Part shown: one piece after another, positions 50,739-58,985 of the stretch
How positions within the stretch are numbered: position 1 is the stretch's first letter
Layout of the letters: every line of letters begins with the position of its first letter
NCBI RefSeq assembly: GCF_026341035.1
Contig: NZ_JAPEOQ010000001.1
Span: 2,108,001 to 2,172,000 of the forward strand
DNA length: 64,000 nt
Source of the DNA: Streptomyces sp. NBC_01016
Lineage (GTDB): Bacteria; Actinomycetota; Actinomycetes; Streptomycetales; Streptomycetaceae
Reading direction: 5' to 3'
Translations under genes and position numbers: made by a program
Notes under the pieces: generated by a model
Database searches by the model: none
What the model was told of the DNA's origin: nothing
Seen by the model: the letters and a program-made list of their open reading frames with translations, nothing else

Positions 50739-50861
50739 CCGTAAATGCCAGTTCCGTAAATCTGGCGTCCGAAAAGTTCATCCAGTACGAGCCATTGACT
50801 TAAAAGGTCAGATCGCCGCAGTGTGAGGGCGCACACAGTCGCCTCCTGCCCGAGGACGGTC

Positions 50862-52295
50862 ATGCCCGTACGCCCCACCGATTCCGACTCCCTCTGTGGG
50901 CTCGACGCCGTCGAGCTCGCCGGCCTTGTCCGCCGCCGCGAACTGTCGGCGCGCGAGCTCGTCTCCGCCCACCTCGACCGCATCGAGCGCGTGAACCCGG
51001 CGCTCAACGCCATCGTCACGCTCGACGCGGAAGGCGCACTGGCGGCAGCCGGGCAGGCGGATGAACTGGCGGTATCCGGGGCCGAGTTGGGGCCGCTGCA
51101 CGGGCTGCCCATCGCCTTCAAGGACACCCACCTCACCCGCGGCATGCGCACCACGCACGGCTCGCCGCTCTTCGCCGAGCACGTGCCCGACGAGGACGAA
51201 CTCCTCGTCGAGCGCGTCCAGTCGGCCGGAGCGATCCGTATCGGAAAGACCAACGTCCCCGAGTTTGCGGCCGGTTCGCACACCTTCAACCCCGTCTTCG
51301 GCGCGACCCGGAACCCGTACGACCGGGCGCGCTCGGCAGGCGGCAGCAGCGGTGGCGCCGCCGCCGCGCTCGCCGCCCGGCTCACCCCGATCGCCGACGG
51401 CAGCGACATGGGCGGCTCGCTGCGCAACCCGGCCTCGTTCTGCAACGTCGTCGGCCTGCGCACCACGCCGGGGCGCGTGCCCTCGCTGCCCACGAACGAC
51501 CTGTGGGAGACGCTCGGCGTCGCAGGACCCATGGGCCGCACCGTCGCCGACGTCGCCCTCCTCCTCTCGGCGATGGCGGGCCCGGACCCGCGCTGCCCGC
51601 AGTCCCTGGAGACCCCCGGATCCGTGTTCCGCGCCCCGCTGGAGCGCGACCTGAAGGGGCTGCGTGTCGCGTACGCCCCCGACCTCGGCGGCCGCGTCCA
51701 CGTCGACCCCGAGGTCCGCGAGCTCGTCGCCCGGCAGGTCAAGGTGTTCGAGGCGGCCGGCGCGCACGTCGTCGAGGACTGCCCGGACCTGGACGGCGCC
51801 GAGGACGTCTTCCTCACACTGCGGGCGCAGGCCTTCCGCACCGGGCTCGGCCCGCTCCTGGAGTCCTCCCGCGAGCAGCTCAAGCCCAGCCTGATCTGGA
51901 ACATCGAGGAGGGCATCAAGCTCACCTCGGCCGACCTGGCCCGCGCCCGCACCGAGCACACCCGCATCCACCTCGCGGCCGCCGGGTTCTTCGAGCGCTA
52001 CGACGTGCTGATCGCCCCGGTCAGCCAAGTCCTGCCGTTCGACGTGGACATGGAGTACCCGACCGTCATCGACGGGCAGCCGCAGCACAGCTACCTCGAC
52101 TGGATGCGCTCGGCGTATCTGCTCACCGTCCTGGGCGCACCCGCCCTCTCCGTGCCCGCCGGTTTCACGGACGCCGGGCTCCCCGTCGGCCTGCAGATCG
52201 TGGGCCCGCCGCGCGCCGAACGCGACGTCCTCGAGATCGGCGCCGCCTACGAGGCGGCCACCGGACACGGACGCCGCGCGCCCCACCTCTCATAG
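50862..52295 (+). CDS. Amidase signature-family amidase
   Basis: A 477-residue AS-family amidase. The catalytic triad is complete: Lys87 (AFKDTHLT), cis-Ser163 (GGSSGGAAAA) and Ser186 (GSDMGGSLRNPAS), with the spacing of FAAH/GatA-type enzymes. It hydrolyses an amide to acid and ammonia; the substrate is unknown. ATG 50862 follows GAGGA, and an upstream GTG is disfavoured. Start of a probable operon with the DUF3311 protein and symporter, within a locus of other amide-cleaving genes. Confidence 0.9.
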   Translation: MPVRPTDSDSLCGLDAVELAGLVRRRELSARELVSAHLDRIERVNPALNAIVTLDAEGALAAAGQADELAVSGAELGPLHGLPIAFKDTHLTRGMRTTHGSPLFAEHVPDEDELLVERVQSAGAIRIGKTNVPEFAAGSHTFNPVFGATRNPYDRARSAGGSSGGAAAALAARLTPIADGSDMGGSLRNPASFCNVVGLRTTPGRVPSLPTNDLWETLGVAGPMGRTVADVALLLSAMAGPDPRCPQSLETPGSVFRAPLERDLKGLRVAYAPDLGGRVHVDPEVRELVARQVKVFEAAGAHVVEDCPDLDGAEDVFLTLRAQAFRTGLGPLLESSREQLKPSLIWNIEEGIKLTSADLARARTEHTRIHLAAAGFFERYDVLIAPVSQVLPFDVDMEYPTVIDGQPQHSYLDWMRSAYLLTVLGAPALSVPAGFTDAGLPVGLQIVGPPRAERDVLEIGAAYEAATGHGRRAPHLS

Positions 52296-52343
52296 CGACT
52301 CACAGAGCGTCCTGACGCTCATCTCCCTTCCGCTGGAGCCCCG

Positions 52344-52565
52344 ATGAGATCTCCGCACATGTTGTGGGCCGCCGTGCCCGTTCTGGCTTTTCTCAGCACT
52401 CCGTTCCTGCCGTTCGTCAACGGGCCCCACTTGTGGTTCGGCATCCCGTCCGTGCTGGCCTGGTGCCTGCTCTGGACGGTGGGCACCACCGTGGCTCTCG
52501 CCGTCGTCGACCGGCTGGTGTTCGCCGGGCGGCCCGAGGAGGAGGACGAGGTGGCGGCCGCATGA
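52344..52565 (+). CDS. DUF3311 family small membrane protein
   Basis: A 73-residue protein with two hydrophobic segments (about 9-24 and 35-58) and an acidic tail. DUF3311 proteins are nearly always encoded beside a sodium:solute symporter and are thought to be accessory subunits, like YhdT or DUF997 with PanF-type transporters. The ATG overlaps with the symporter start (ATGA at the gene end), so the two are translationally coupled. GGAG precedes the start. Confidence 0.87.
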   Translation: MRSPHMLWAAVPVLAFLSTPFLPFVNGPHLWFGIPSVLAWCLLWTVGTTVALAVVDRLVFAGRPEEEDEVAAA

Positions 52566-54022
52566 ACAGCACCATGGTCATCACGGTCCTCGGCATCGTC
52601 GCCATCGCGGTGGTCGGCGTCTCCGGCCGCCGCCCGCCCAGCAAGGAGCTGGGCGAGTGGACGGTCGCCAAGCGGGGCTTCTCCACCTTCACCACCTGGT
52701 TCCTGCAGGCGGGGGAGGCCTTCACCACCTTCAGTTTCCTGGGCCTCGCCGGCATCGCCTTCGGCGGCGGCGTCGCCGCGTCCTTCGCGGTCTGCTACCT
52801 CGCCATCAACTTCGTCCTCCAGTACTTCACCGCACCCCGGATGCGCCAACTCGGGCAGCGCGGCGGGTACTTGACGCAAGCCGACTTCTTCGTCGACCGC
52901 TACCGCAGCCCACTGCTCGGCAAGGTCGTCGCCGTCGTCGGCGCCGTGTTCCTGCTGCCGTATCTGCAACTGCAGATCACCGGGCTCGGCATGATCGTGC
53001 AGCTGGCGACCGGCAGCCACACCGGCGGCAACCTGAGCATGGTCCTCGCCACCGTCCTGACCGTCGTCTTCGTCCTGTGGTCGGGCATCCGCGGCATCGC
53101 GCGGGTCGCCTACCTCAAGGACGCACTGATGATCATCGGGCTCGTGGTGCTCGTCGCGGGCGTCGCCCTGTCGGTCAACGGCGGCATCGGAGGCCTCTTC
53201 GACACGATCCGCACCAGCCACCCGCAGCTGCTCACCCTCGACCAGGAGGGCTACGACGGCACGTTCTTCGTCACCGCCGTCATCATCTCCGGCATCGGCG
53301 GCGGCCTCGGCACCATGGCCCACCTGTGGCCGCCGGTGCTCGCCGCCCGCAGCGGCCGCGTGCTGCGCTCCAACGCGATCTGGCTGCCCCTCTACCAGGT
53401 GGCCCTCGGCATCCCGATCATCATCGGCTTCGCCGGAGTCCTGCTCGCGAAGAAGGGCACCGAGCCCAACGGAGTGGCCCTCACCCTCGCCGGACAGACC
53501 CTGCCGGGCTGGCTCGTCGGGCTCGTGGCGGTCGCCGCGGCCTCCGCCGCGATGGTGCCGTCGGCGGCCATCGTCGTCGGCATCTCCAGCCTGCTCTCGC
53601 GCAACCTGCTGAGCGCCCGCAACGAGCGCACCCAGCTGCGCACCAACCACCTGTGCGTGGTGGCCGCGGCGGGCCTCGCCCTCGTCCTCGGCCTCACCCG
53701 CCCCGGCCTCCTCTCCGACCTGCTGCTGCTCACGTACGGCGGCCTGACCCAGCTCGCCCCGGCGATCGTGATGGGGCTTGCGAAGAAGGTCAGGCTCGGG
53801 GCCGTGCCCGCGCTCATCGGCATCCTGACCGGCGTCGCGGTGCTCGCCTGGCTGACGTTCGGCTCCGTCGACGTCGGCACCGTGGACACCGGCCTGATCG
53901 CGCTGGCCGTCAACATCGTCGTCACGACCGGTGCCCAACTCGTCGTACGCTCCCGGCCTCAGGAAACCGTCAACTCACCGACGGACTCCGCCGATTCACC
54001 GGTCTCGGTGAGCCGCACGTAA
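52562..54022 (+). CDS. Sodium:solute symporter (SSS family)
   Basis: A 486-residue, 13-helix SSS importer (KRGFSTFTTWFLQAGEAFTTFSFLGLAG; RIARVAYLKDALMIIGL; central GGGLGTMAHLWPPVLAAR). It probably imports the substrate of the upstream amidase or a related organic acid. Its C-terminal codons overlap the 3' end of the convergent GH65 gene by 64 bases, so the last ~20 residues (NSPTDSADSPVSVSRT) are a hydrophilic tail coded opposite another gene. Confidence 0.9.
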   Translation: MNSTMVITVLGIVAIAVVGVSGRRPPSKELGEWTVAKRGFSTFTTWFLQAGEAFTTFSFLGLAGIAFGGGVAASFAVCYLAINFVLQYFTAPRMRQLGQRGGYLTQADFFVDRYRSPLLGKVVAVVGAVFLLPYLQLQITGLGMIVQLATGSHTGGNLSMVLATVLTVVFVLWSGIRGIARVAYLKDALMIIGLVVLVAGVALSVNGGIGGLFDTIRTSHPQLLTLDQEGYDGTFFVTAVIISGIGGGLGTMAHLWPPVLAARSGRVLRSNAIWLPLYQVALGIPIIIGFAGVLLAKKGTEPNGVALTLAGQTLPGWLVGLVAVAAASAAMVPSAAIVVGISSLLSRNLLSARNERTQLRTNHLCVVAAAGLALVLGLTRPGLLSDLLLLTYGGLTQLAPAIVMGLAKKVRLGAVPALIGILTGVAVLAWLTFGSVDVGTVDTGLIALAVNIVVTTGAQLVVRSRPQETVNSPTDSADSPVSVSRT

Positions 54023-56595
54023 CGCGCGCTCGCCCCGGCCCCCACCTCGAACGGCGCCCACTCCTTGCCGTCCACCGAGGTCGCCAGCCGGTACGCCTTC
54101 GCCCCCTCCACCTTCACCCGGTCCACCGGGCGCACGCCGCCGAGATCCACGGTGAGCGAGGCGCCCGGTGCGGCCGGGTGCCAGGTCGTGGCCGGGTTGC
54201 CGTCGACGGCGGCGCCCGCGTACTGGCCCGGGTCCTCCGACGTCGCCTTCGCGGACTTGCAGCGGGCCAGGTCGGTGGTCGGGGTGAGGTCGGGGCGGCG
54301 GGTCGGCAGGGTGAGGCCCGCGCCGGTCACGATCCTGCGCCCGTCCGGAGTGTCGACGGCGAACGGCGCGCCGTGCGTGAGCCGGACAGTGGTGGTCCTG
54401 GCACCGATCTCGACGTCGTACGTCCGCCCCCGCCACTGAAGTCCCTTGACGTTCACGCCCGTTGAGAGCTGCGGCGGCAGCATCGGATCGAGCCGCACGG
54501 CGTCACCGTCCTGCACACGCATGCCCGTCAGGCCATGCGTGAAGACCTGTAGAAAACCGCCCTTCCCGGTCAGGAAGTCCTGCGCCGGCGTGCCCGCGAG
54601 CGCGTCCCCCGCGCCCGCCTTCTCGCCCCGCGACTCCGAGAACGTGCCGAACGGCCCCCGGAAGAACGGCCGCGAGGCCCGCTCAAGGAACGTGTACGTC
54701 GAGCAGCCCGGCTCGCCGATTCCGGCCGCGGCGACGGCGTGCACCGAGTCCGTCATCGCCGGGCCGTCGCGGTCGGTGTGGGCCGCGTAGTAGTCGAGGG
54801 TCGCGGCCGCGGCGCCCTTCGGCATCGGCTTCCAGTCCAGCGGATACAGCAGCAGCACGGCGTCCGCCTGCTTGATGTCGGCGCCCTTGTCGATGTCGTA
54901 ACCGTCGTACTGGAGAAAGACCTTGTGCTTGGCGTCGTACGGGATCCGGAGCCGGTCGGCGATCCGCTTCCAGTCGGCGGGGGCCCGCCGGCCGAGCAGC
55001 GCGGCGGCCTTCGTGGCGTCCCGCAGCGAGGTGGCGGCGACGGCGTTCGTGTACACCCCGTCGTCGACACCGTTGCTGTACTCATCGGGCCCGGCGACAT
55101 CCTTGATGGAGTACGTTCCGTCCTTCTCATTGGGAGTCACCCGTGAACTCCAGTACGTGGCAAGCCCCTTGAGGAGCGGCCAGCCGCGCTCGCGCAGCCA
55201 GGTGCGGTCGCCGGTCGCCTGGTAGTACTGCCAGGCCGCGAGCGCGATATCGCCCTGGAGGTGGTTCTGGGTGACGCAGTGCGGCGGGTTCCAGCTCTGG
55301 CACTCCTTCCACAACGACCCCGAACTCGCGCTGGTCCAGGGGTACATGAACCCCTTCTGCGAGGTCTTGAGCGCATTGTCGGCGGCCGCGGCGCGGGTCC
55401 TGTACCGGTACTCGAGCACCGGCTTCGCCAGCTCGGGACGGGTGGCGAGCAGCGACGGATACATCCACGTCTCGGCGTCCCAGAAGACCATGCCCGCGTA
55501 GTTGTCGCTGCTCAGACCGGTCGGACCGATGCTGTTACGGGCGCCGGGGCGCAGCGAGGAGAGCAGCCCGTACTGGGCGGCGCGCAACTGCGACTGGAGT
55601 TCGGGGCGGCCGGGCGTCTCGATGTCGGCGGCCCACAGCTGCCGCCAGGCGGCGTTGTGCCGGAGGACGAGCGCGTCCCAGCCCGCGGCCGCGGCGCGCT
55701 TCGAGGTGCGTACGGCATCGGCCCGTGGACTGCTCGACGTGAGCGCGGTGTCGACGCCCACGTACTTCGTGACGTCGTACGTGGCGCCTTCGGTGGCGTG
55801 GAAGTCCGCGGACTGGCTGGTGCCGAGGGAGTTCTTGGCGGGGCGGGCGGTGTGGGTGCGGCCGGGGGAGCGGAGGGTGGTGGCGACGGTGCCGGCGGTC
55901 CCGGATCCGTCGGTGCGGAAGCCGACGGCGGCCGTGCGCTTCCCGGCGGGCCCACTGCCGGTGCCGGCGATCCGACGGGCACCACGCTCATCGATCCGAT
56001 CGGTGACCTTCACGCTTCCCGACCAGTGAGGTCTCACCCTCAACCGCACCGCGCCGACGTGCGGATCGGCCCGGTCGGCGAGCACTTCGTACGTCAGATC
56101 GGTGCGCTTCCCGTCCTTGTGCACCCACGTGACCTCGGTACGGACGACGCCGCAGCGCATGTCGAGGGTCTGCCGGTACCCCGTGGTTCGGCTGCCCGGA
56201 CCGTATGTCTCGCCGCGCGCCTGGACGTCGAGGGCGGTCCAGGCGGGGAGCGCGGCGATGGCCTCGCGGTGGGCTGTGCTCTTGGGCCCGCGCCCGTACA
56301 GCCCGGAGACGAACGCGCCGTCGTACGGGGGCGTGTAGAGCGGCCACCCGGTCTTGTCCCCGTCCTCCCCGGTCCGCGCGTAGCCGGCCCCGACGGGCGG
56401 AACCCGCACACCGAGATACCCGTTGCCCGCGTACGCGTGGTACGGACTCGTGGGCTCGACGGTCCGAGTGGCGAGGCTCCAGCCGGGCCCCCCACACCCC
56501 GGCGCGGACGGCGCGGACGGCGCGGCCTGCGCGGGCGGAACGAGCGTGGCGCCAAAGGTGATGGCGGCAGTGACGACGAAACGTGCTGGCTTCAT
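53959..56595 (-). CDS. Secreted GH65 glycoside hydrolase with C-terminal discoidin (F5/8 type C) domain
   Basis: An 878-residue exported enzyme. Signal peptide 1-26 (MKPARFVVTAAITFGATLVPPAQA). GH65 N-terminal beta-sandwich (about 40-290) and (alpha/alpha)6 catalytic barrel (about 330-690) with MVFWDAETWMYPSLL and the catalytic acid Glu in DVAGPDEYSNGVDDGVYTN. GH65 C-terminal domain, then a CBM32-type domain (about 760-878: GAAVDGNPATTWHPAAPGASLTVDLGGVRP). Likely targets are trehalose or other alpha-linked gluco-disaccharides. Whether it hydrolyses or phosphorolyses cannot be read, but secretion favours hydrolysis. Confidence 0.88.
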   Translation of the reverse strand: MKPARFVVTAAITFGATLVPPAQAAPSAPSAPGCGGPGWSLATRTVEPTSPYHAYAGNGYLGVRVPPVGAGYARTGEDGDKTGWPLYTPPYDGAFVSGLYGRGPKSTAHREAIAALPAWTALDVQARGETYGPGSRTTGYRQTLDMRCGVVRTEVTWVHKDGKRTDLTYEVLADRADPHVGAVRLRVRPHWSGSVKVTDRIDERGARRIAGTGSGPAGKRTAAVGFRTDGSGTAGTVATTLRSPGRTHTARPAKNSLGTSQSADFHATEGATYDVTKYVGVDTALTSSSPRADAVRTSKRAAAAGWDALVLRHNAAWRQLWAADIETPGRPELQSQLRAAQYGLLSSLRPGARNSIGPTGLSSDNYAGMVFWDAETWMYPSLLATRPELAKPVLEYRYRTRAAAADNALKTSQKGFMYPWTSASSGSLWKECQSWNPPHCVTQNHLQGDIALAAWQYYQATGDRTWLRERGWPLLKGLATYWSSRVTPNEKDGTYSIKDVAGPDEYSNGVDDGVYTNAVAATSLRDATKAAALLGRRAPADWKRIADRLRIPYDAKHKVFLQYDGYDIDKGADIKQADAVLLLYPLDWKPMPKGAAAATLDYYAAHTDRDGPAMTDSVHAVAAAGIGEPGCSTYTFLERASRPFFRGPFGTFSESRGEKAGAGDALAGTPAQDFLTGKGGFLQVFTHGLTGMRVQDGDAVRLDPMLPPQLSTGVNVKGLQWRGRTYDVEIGARTTTVRLTHGAPFAVDTPDGRRIVTGAGLTLPTRRPDLTPTTDLARCKSAKATSEDPGQYAGAAVDGNPATTWHPAAPGASLTVDLGGVRPVDRVKVEGAKAYRLATSVDGKEWAPFEVGAGASARYVRLTETGESAESVGELTVS

Positions 56596-56668
56596 GGGGA
56601 GAGGGTGAGCTGCGAGGAGCGGATGGCCGGGTATGCGCGCCGGGCCGTAGGCGATCTGGGTGGGCAAT

Positions 56669-56718
56669 CAAGCCCCGCTCTTTGGACGAGAGCCCGCGGG
56701 GCCCGGGGCGGAGCCCCG
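56669..56718. repeat. Dispersed GC-rich intergenic repeat, type B copy
   Basis: Shares the 19-base core TGGACGAGAGCCCGCGGGG with 25441-25487 and the CCGGGGCGGAGCCCCG end with the type A copies. Unlike the others, it lies between divergent genes (GH65 and the PLP enzyme). Confidence 0.75.
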
Positions 56719-56750
56719 AGGCGGGTGGCCCGGAGGCCTAATGTCGCCAC

Positions 56751-57863
56751 ATGAGCCCCGCCACCTACTGCCCCGCCGACGGCACCCGCGTCCCCGCCGG
56801 CTCCCTCACCTGGTGCTGCCCGTCCTGCCAGGGCCCCCTCGACCTCGACTACTCACCCACCCCGAGCCCCCTCAAGTCCCTGACCGGCCGCGTAAGTTCG
56901 ATGTGGCGCTACGCCGAATGCCTCCCGCTCCCACGCCCTGACTGCACCCTCGGCGAAGGGCGGACGCCCCTCGTACCGCTCACCGCCGACGTGGACGCCA
57001 AGCTGGACTTCCTGATGCCCACCCTCTCCTTCAAGGACCGCGGCGCGGTGATGCTCGCCGCGCTGGCCACCCGTCTCGGCCCCGAACGCGTCATCGCCGA
57101 CAGCAGCGGCAACGCCGGAACCGCCATCGCCGCCTACTGCGCCCGCGCCCGCCTCGCCTGCACCGTCTACGTCCCCGAAGGCACGTCCGCCAAGAAGCTG
57201 GAGCAGATCCGGGCCCACGGCGCACGCCTGGAAGTGGTCGAGGGGGACCGCGAGGCCACGGCCCGCGCGGCGCGCACGGCCGCCGACGAGGACGGGGTGT
57301 TCTACGCCAGCCACGTCTACAACCCGTACTTCCTGCACGGCACCAAGACGTACGTACACGAACTGTGGGAGGACATGGGCGGCCGCCTCCCCGAGGCCCT
57401 GGTCCTCCCCGTCGGCAACGGAACGCTGCTGCTCGGCGCCGCCCTCGCCGTCGCCGAACTGCACCACGCCGGGCTGATCGACCGCCGCCCCGCCCTGCAC
57501 GCCGTGCAGTCCGCCGCGGTCGCCCCGCTGGCGCGCGCGTGGCAGGCCGGATCGGACGAGATCGTCGTCGACGAGGCCCCGGCCCCCACCGCCGCCGAGG
57601 GCATCGCCATCCCGAACCCGCCGCGCGCCCGCCAGATCCTGCGCGCCGTCCGCGAATCCGGCGGCGCCTTCCACACGGTGACGGAGGACCAGATCCGGCA
57701 CGCCCAACTCGACCTCGCCTCCCGGGGCCTGTACGTCGAGTCGACCGGCGCGGTGTGCTGGGCCGCGACCCGCGAGGGCGCCCTCGGCAGCCGCAGCGCG
57801 GTCGTCCCGCTGTGCGGCGCGGGACTCAAGACGGGGCTCGTCCCCGACCCCGGAAACGTATGA
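56751..57863 (+). CDS. Threonine-synthase-like PLP-dependent enzyme
   Basis: A 370-residue fold-type II PLP enzyme. An N-terminal zinc-ribbon-like stretch (Cys7, Cys22, Cys23, Cys26) precedes the catalytic Lys95 in TLSFKDRGAVML and the phosphate loop DSSGNAGTAIAAYCA. Similar to threonine synthase but short, so it may be a beta-elimination or beta-replacement enzyme rather than the housekeeping ThrC. TAATGT lies six bases before ATG, suggesting a leaderless mRNA. Confidence 0.85.
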   Translation: MSPATYCPADGTRVPAGSLTWCCPSCQGPLDLDYSPTPSPLKSLTGRVSSMWRYAECLPLPRPDCTLGEGRTPLVPLTADVDAKLDFLMPTLSFKDRGAVMLAALATRLGPERVIADSSGNAGTAIAAYCARARLACTVYVPEGTSAKKLEQIRAHGARLEVVEGDREATARAARTAADEDGVFYASHVYNPYFLHGTKTYVHELWEDMGGRLPEALVLPVGNGTLLLGAALAVAELHHAGLIDRRPALHAVQSAAVAPLARAWQAGSDEIVVDEAPAPTAAEGIAIPNPPRARQILRAVRESGGAFHTVTEDQIRHAQLDLASRGLYVESTGAVCWAATREGALGSRSAVVPLCGAGLKTGLVPDPGNV

Positions 57864-58055
57864 ATGCTCGAACCCTGGTCCGATGTGTGAATAATGCACT
57901 ACCTGGGCAAAGTTGCTGCGTAAAGGCCCCTGACGTCGTCCGACGTCGGAAGTCATCACATCGAGTGATTCTCTGGCCTTTGCTTGCACGCCTCAACCGA
58001 CGGTTGCCAGGCTGTTGCTGTCTGTCAATCTGATGGGGATCTGAGGGGACAACCA

Positions 58056-58808
58056 GTGACATTCGGTGAGCAGCCGGCGTATCTCCGCGTTGCGGGGGAT
58101 CTCCGCAAGAAGATCGTCAGTGGCTCGCTGCCGCCGCACACCCGCCTTCCCTCACAGGCCAAGATCCGTGAGGAGTACGGGGTTTCGGACACGGTGGCCC
58201 TGGAGGCCCGCAAGGTCCTGATGGCGGAGGGGCTCGTCGAGGGCCGGTCGGGGTCGGGGACCTATGTGCGCGAGCTGCCCGTGCCGCGCCGTGTCTCCCG
58301 CTCCGGCTACCGGCCGAGCAGTGGTTCCACACCGTTCCGGCAGGAGCAGGCCGATCCGGACGCGCGGGGGACCTGGGAGTCGCGCAGCGAGCAGATCGAG
58401 GCGGTCACCTCCGTCGCGGAGCGGCTCGCGATCCGCGCGGGCGACCGGGTGATGCGCACCAAGTACGTGTACCGGGACGCGGGCGAGGCGATGATGCTCG
58501 CGACCTCCTGGGAGCCCCTCGCCGTGACGGGGCGCACGCCCGTGATGCTCCCGGAGGAGGGTCCGCTCGGCGGCTGCGGGGTGGCCGAGCGCATGGCCGC
58601 GATCGACGTGATTGTGGACAACGTGACGGAGGAAGTGGCCGCCCGCCCCGGCCTCGCCGAGGAGTTGAGCGCGCTCGGCGGCGTGCCGGGGCATGTCGTG
58701 ATCGTCATCCACCGGACCTTCTTCGCCTCCGGCCGGCCGGTCGAGACGGCCGATGTCGTCGTCCCCGCGGACCGCTACCGCATCGCGTACCACCTGCCGG
58801 TCCGGTAG
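58056..58808 (+). CDS. GntR-family regulator with UTRA domain (HutC type)
   Basis: A 250-residue regulator. Winged HTH at about 8-75 (YLRVAGDLRKKIVSGSLPPHTRLPSQAKIREEYGVSDTVALEARKVLMAEGLVEGRSGSGTYV), then a UTRA effector domain (about 100-245). GTG 58056 is preceded by GAGGGGA. It is followed at 177 bases, same strand, by the NCS1 permease gene, and GGTATACC palindromes the intervening region, so it probably regulates that permease in response to a purine-, pyrimidine- or hydantoin-like ligand. Confidence 0.88.
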   Translation: MTFGEQPAYLRVAGDLRKKIVSGSLPPHTRLPSQAKIREEYGVSDTVALEARKVLMAEGLVEGRSGSGTYVRELPVPRRVSRSGYRPSSGSTPFRQEQADPDARGTWESRSEQIEAVTSVAERLAIRAGDRVMRTKYVYRDAGEAMMLATSWEPLAVTGRTPVMLPEEGPLGGCGVAERMAAIDVIVDNVTEEVAARPGLAEELSALGGVPGHVVIVIHRTFFASGRPVETADVVVPADRYRIAYHLPVR

Positions 58809-58952
58809 CCGGCGGCGCCCGATCTCCGGGGCGTCGCGTCCGGGCCGTGTGATCCCGAGTTAACCGTGGTCCAACTCCCGTAACAGGCAGGCAATCGGGC
58901 GCTGCCCCGGATTGTCATGTCCGGCTCCTAACTTCCCTCTCCGTACGCAGTT

Positions 58953-58960
58953 GGTATACC
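58953..58960 (+). promoter_or_regulatory. GGTATACC palindrome upstream of the NCS1 permease
   Basis: A perfect 8-base palindrome 25 bases before the permease ATG, close to the HutC/GntR-type GT..TA..AC pattern. It is a candidate operator for the preceding GntR protein. Confidence 0.4.
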
Positions 58961-58985
58961 GCTGACGGAGGAACGGGTAGCCGCC

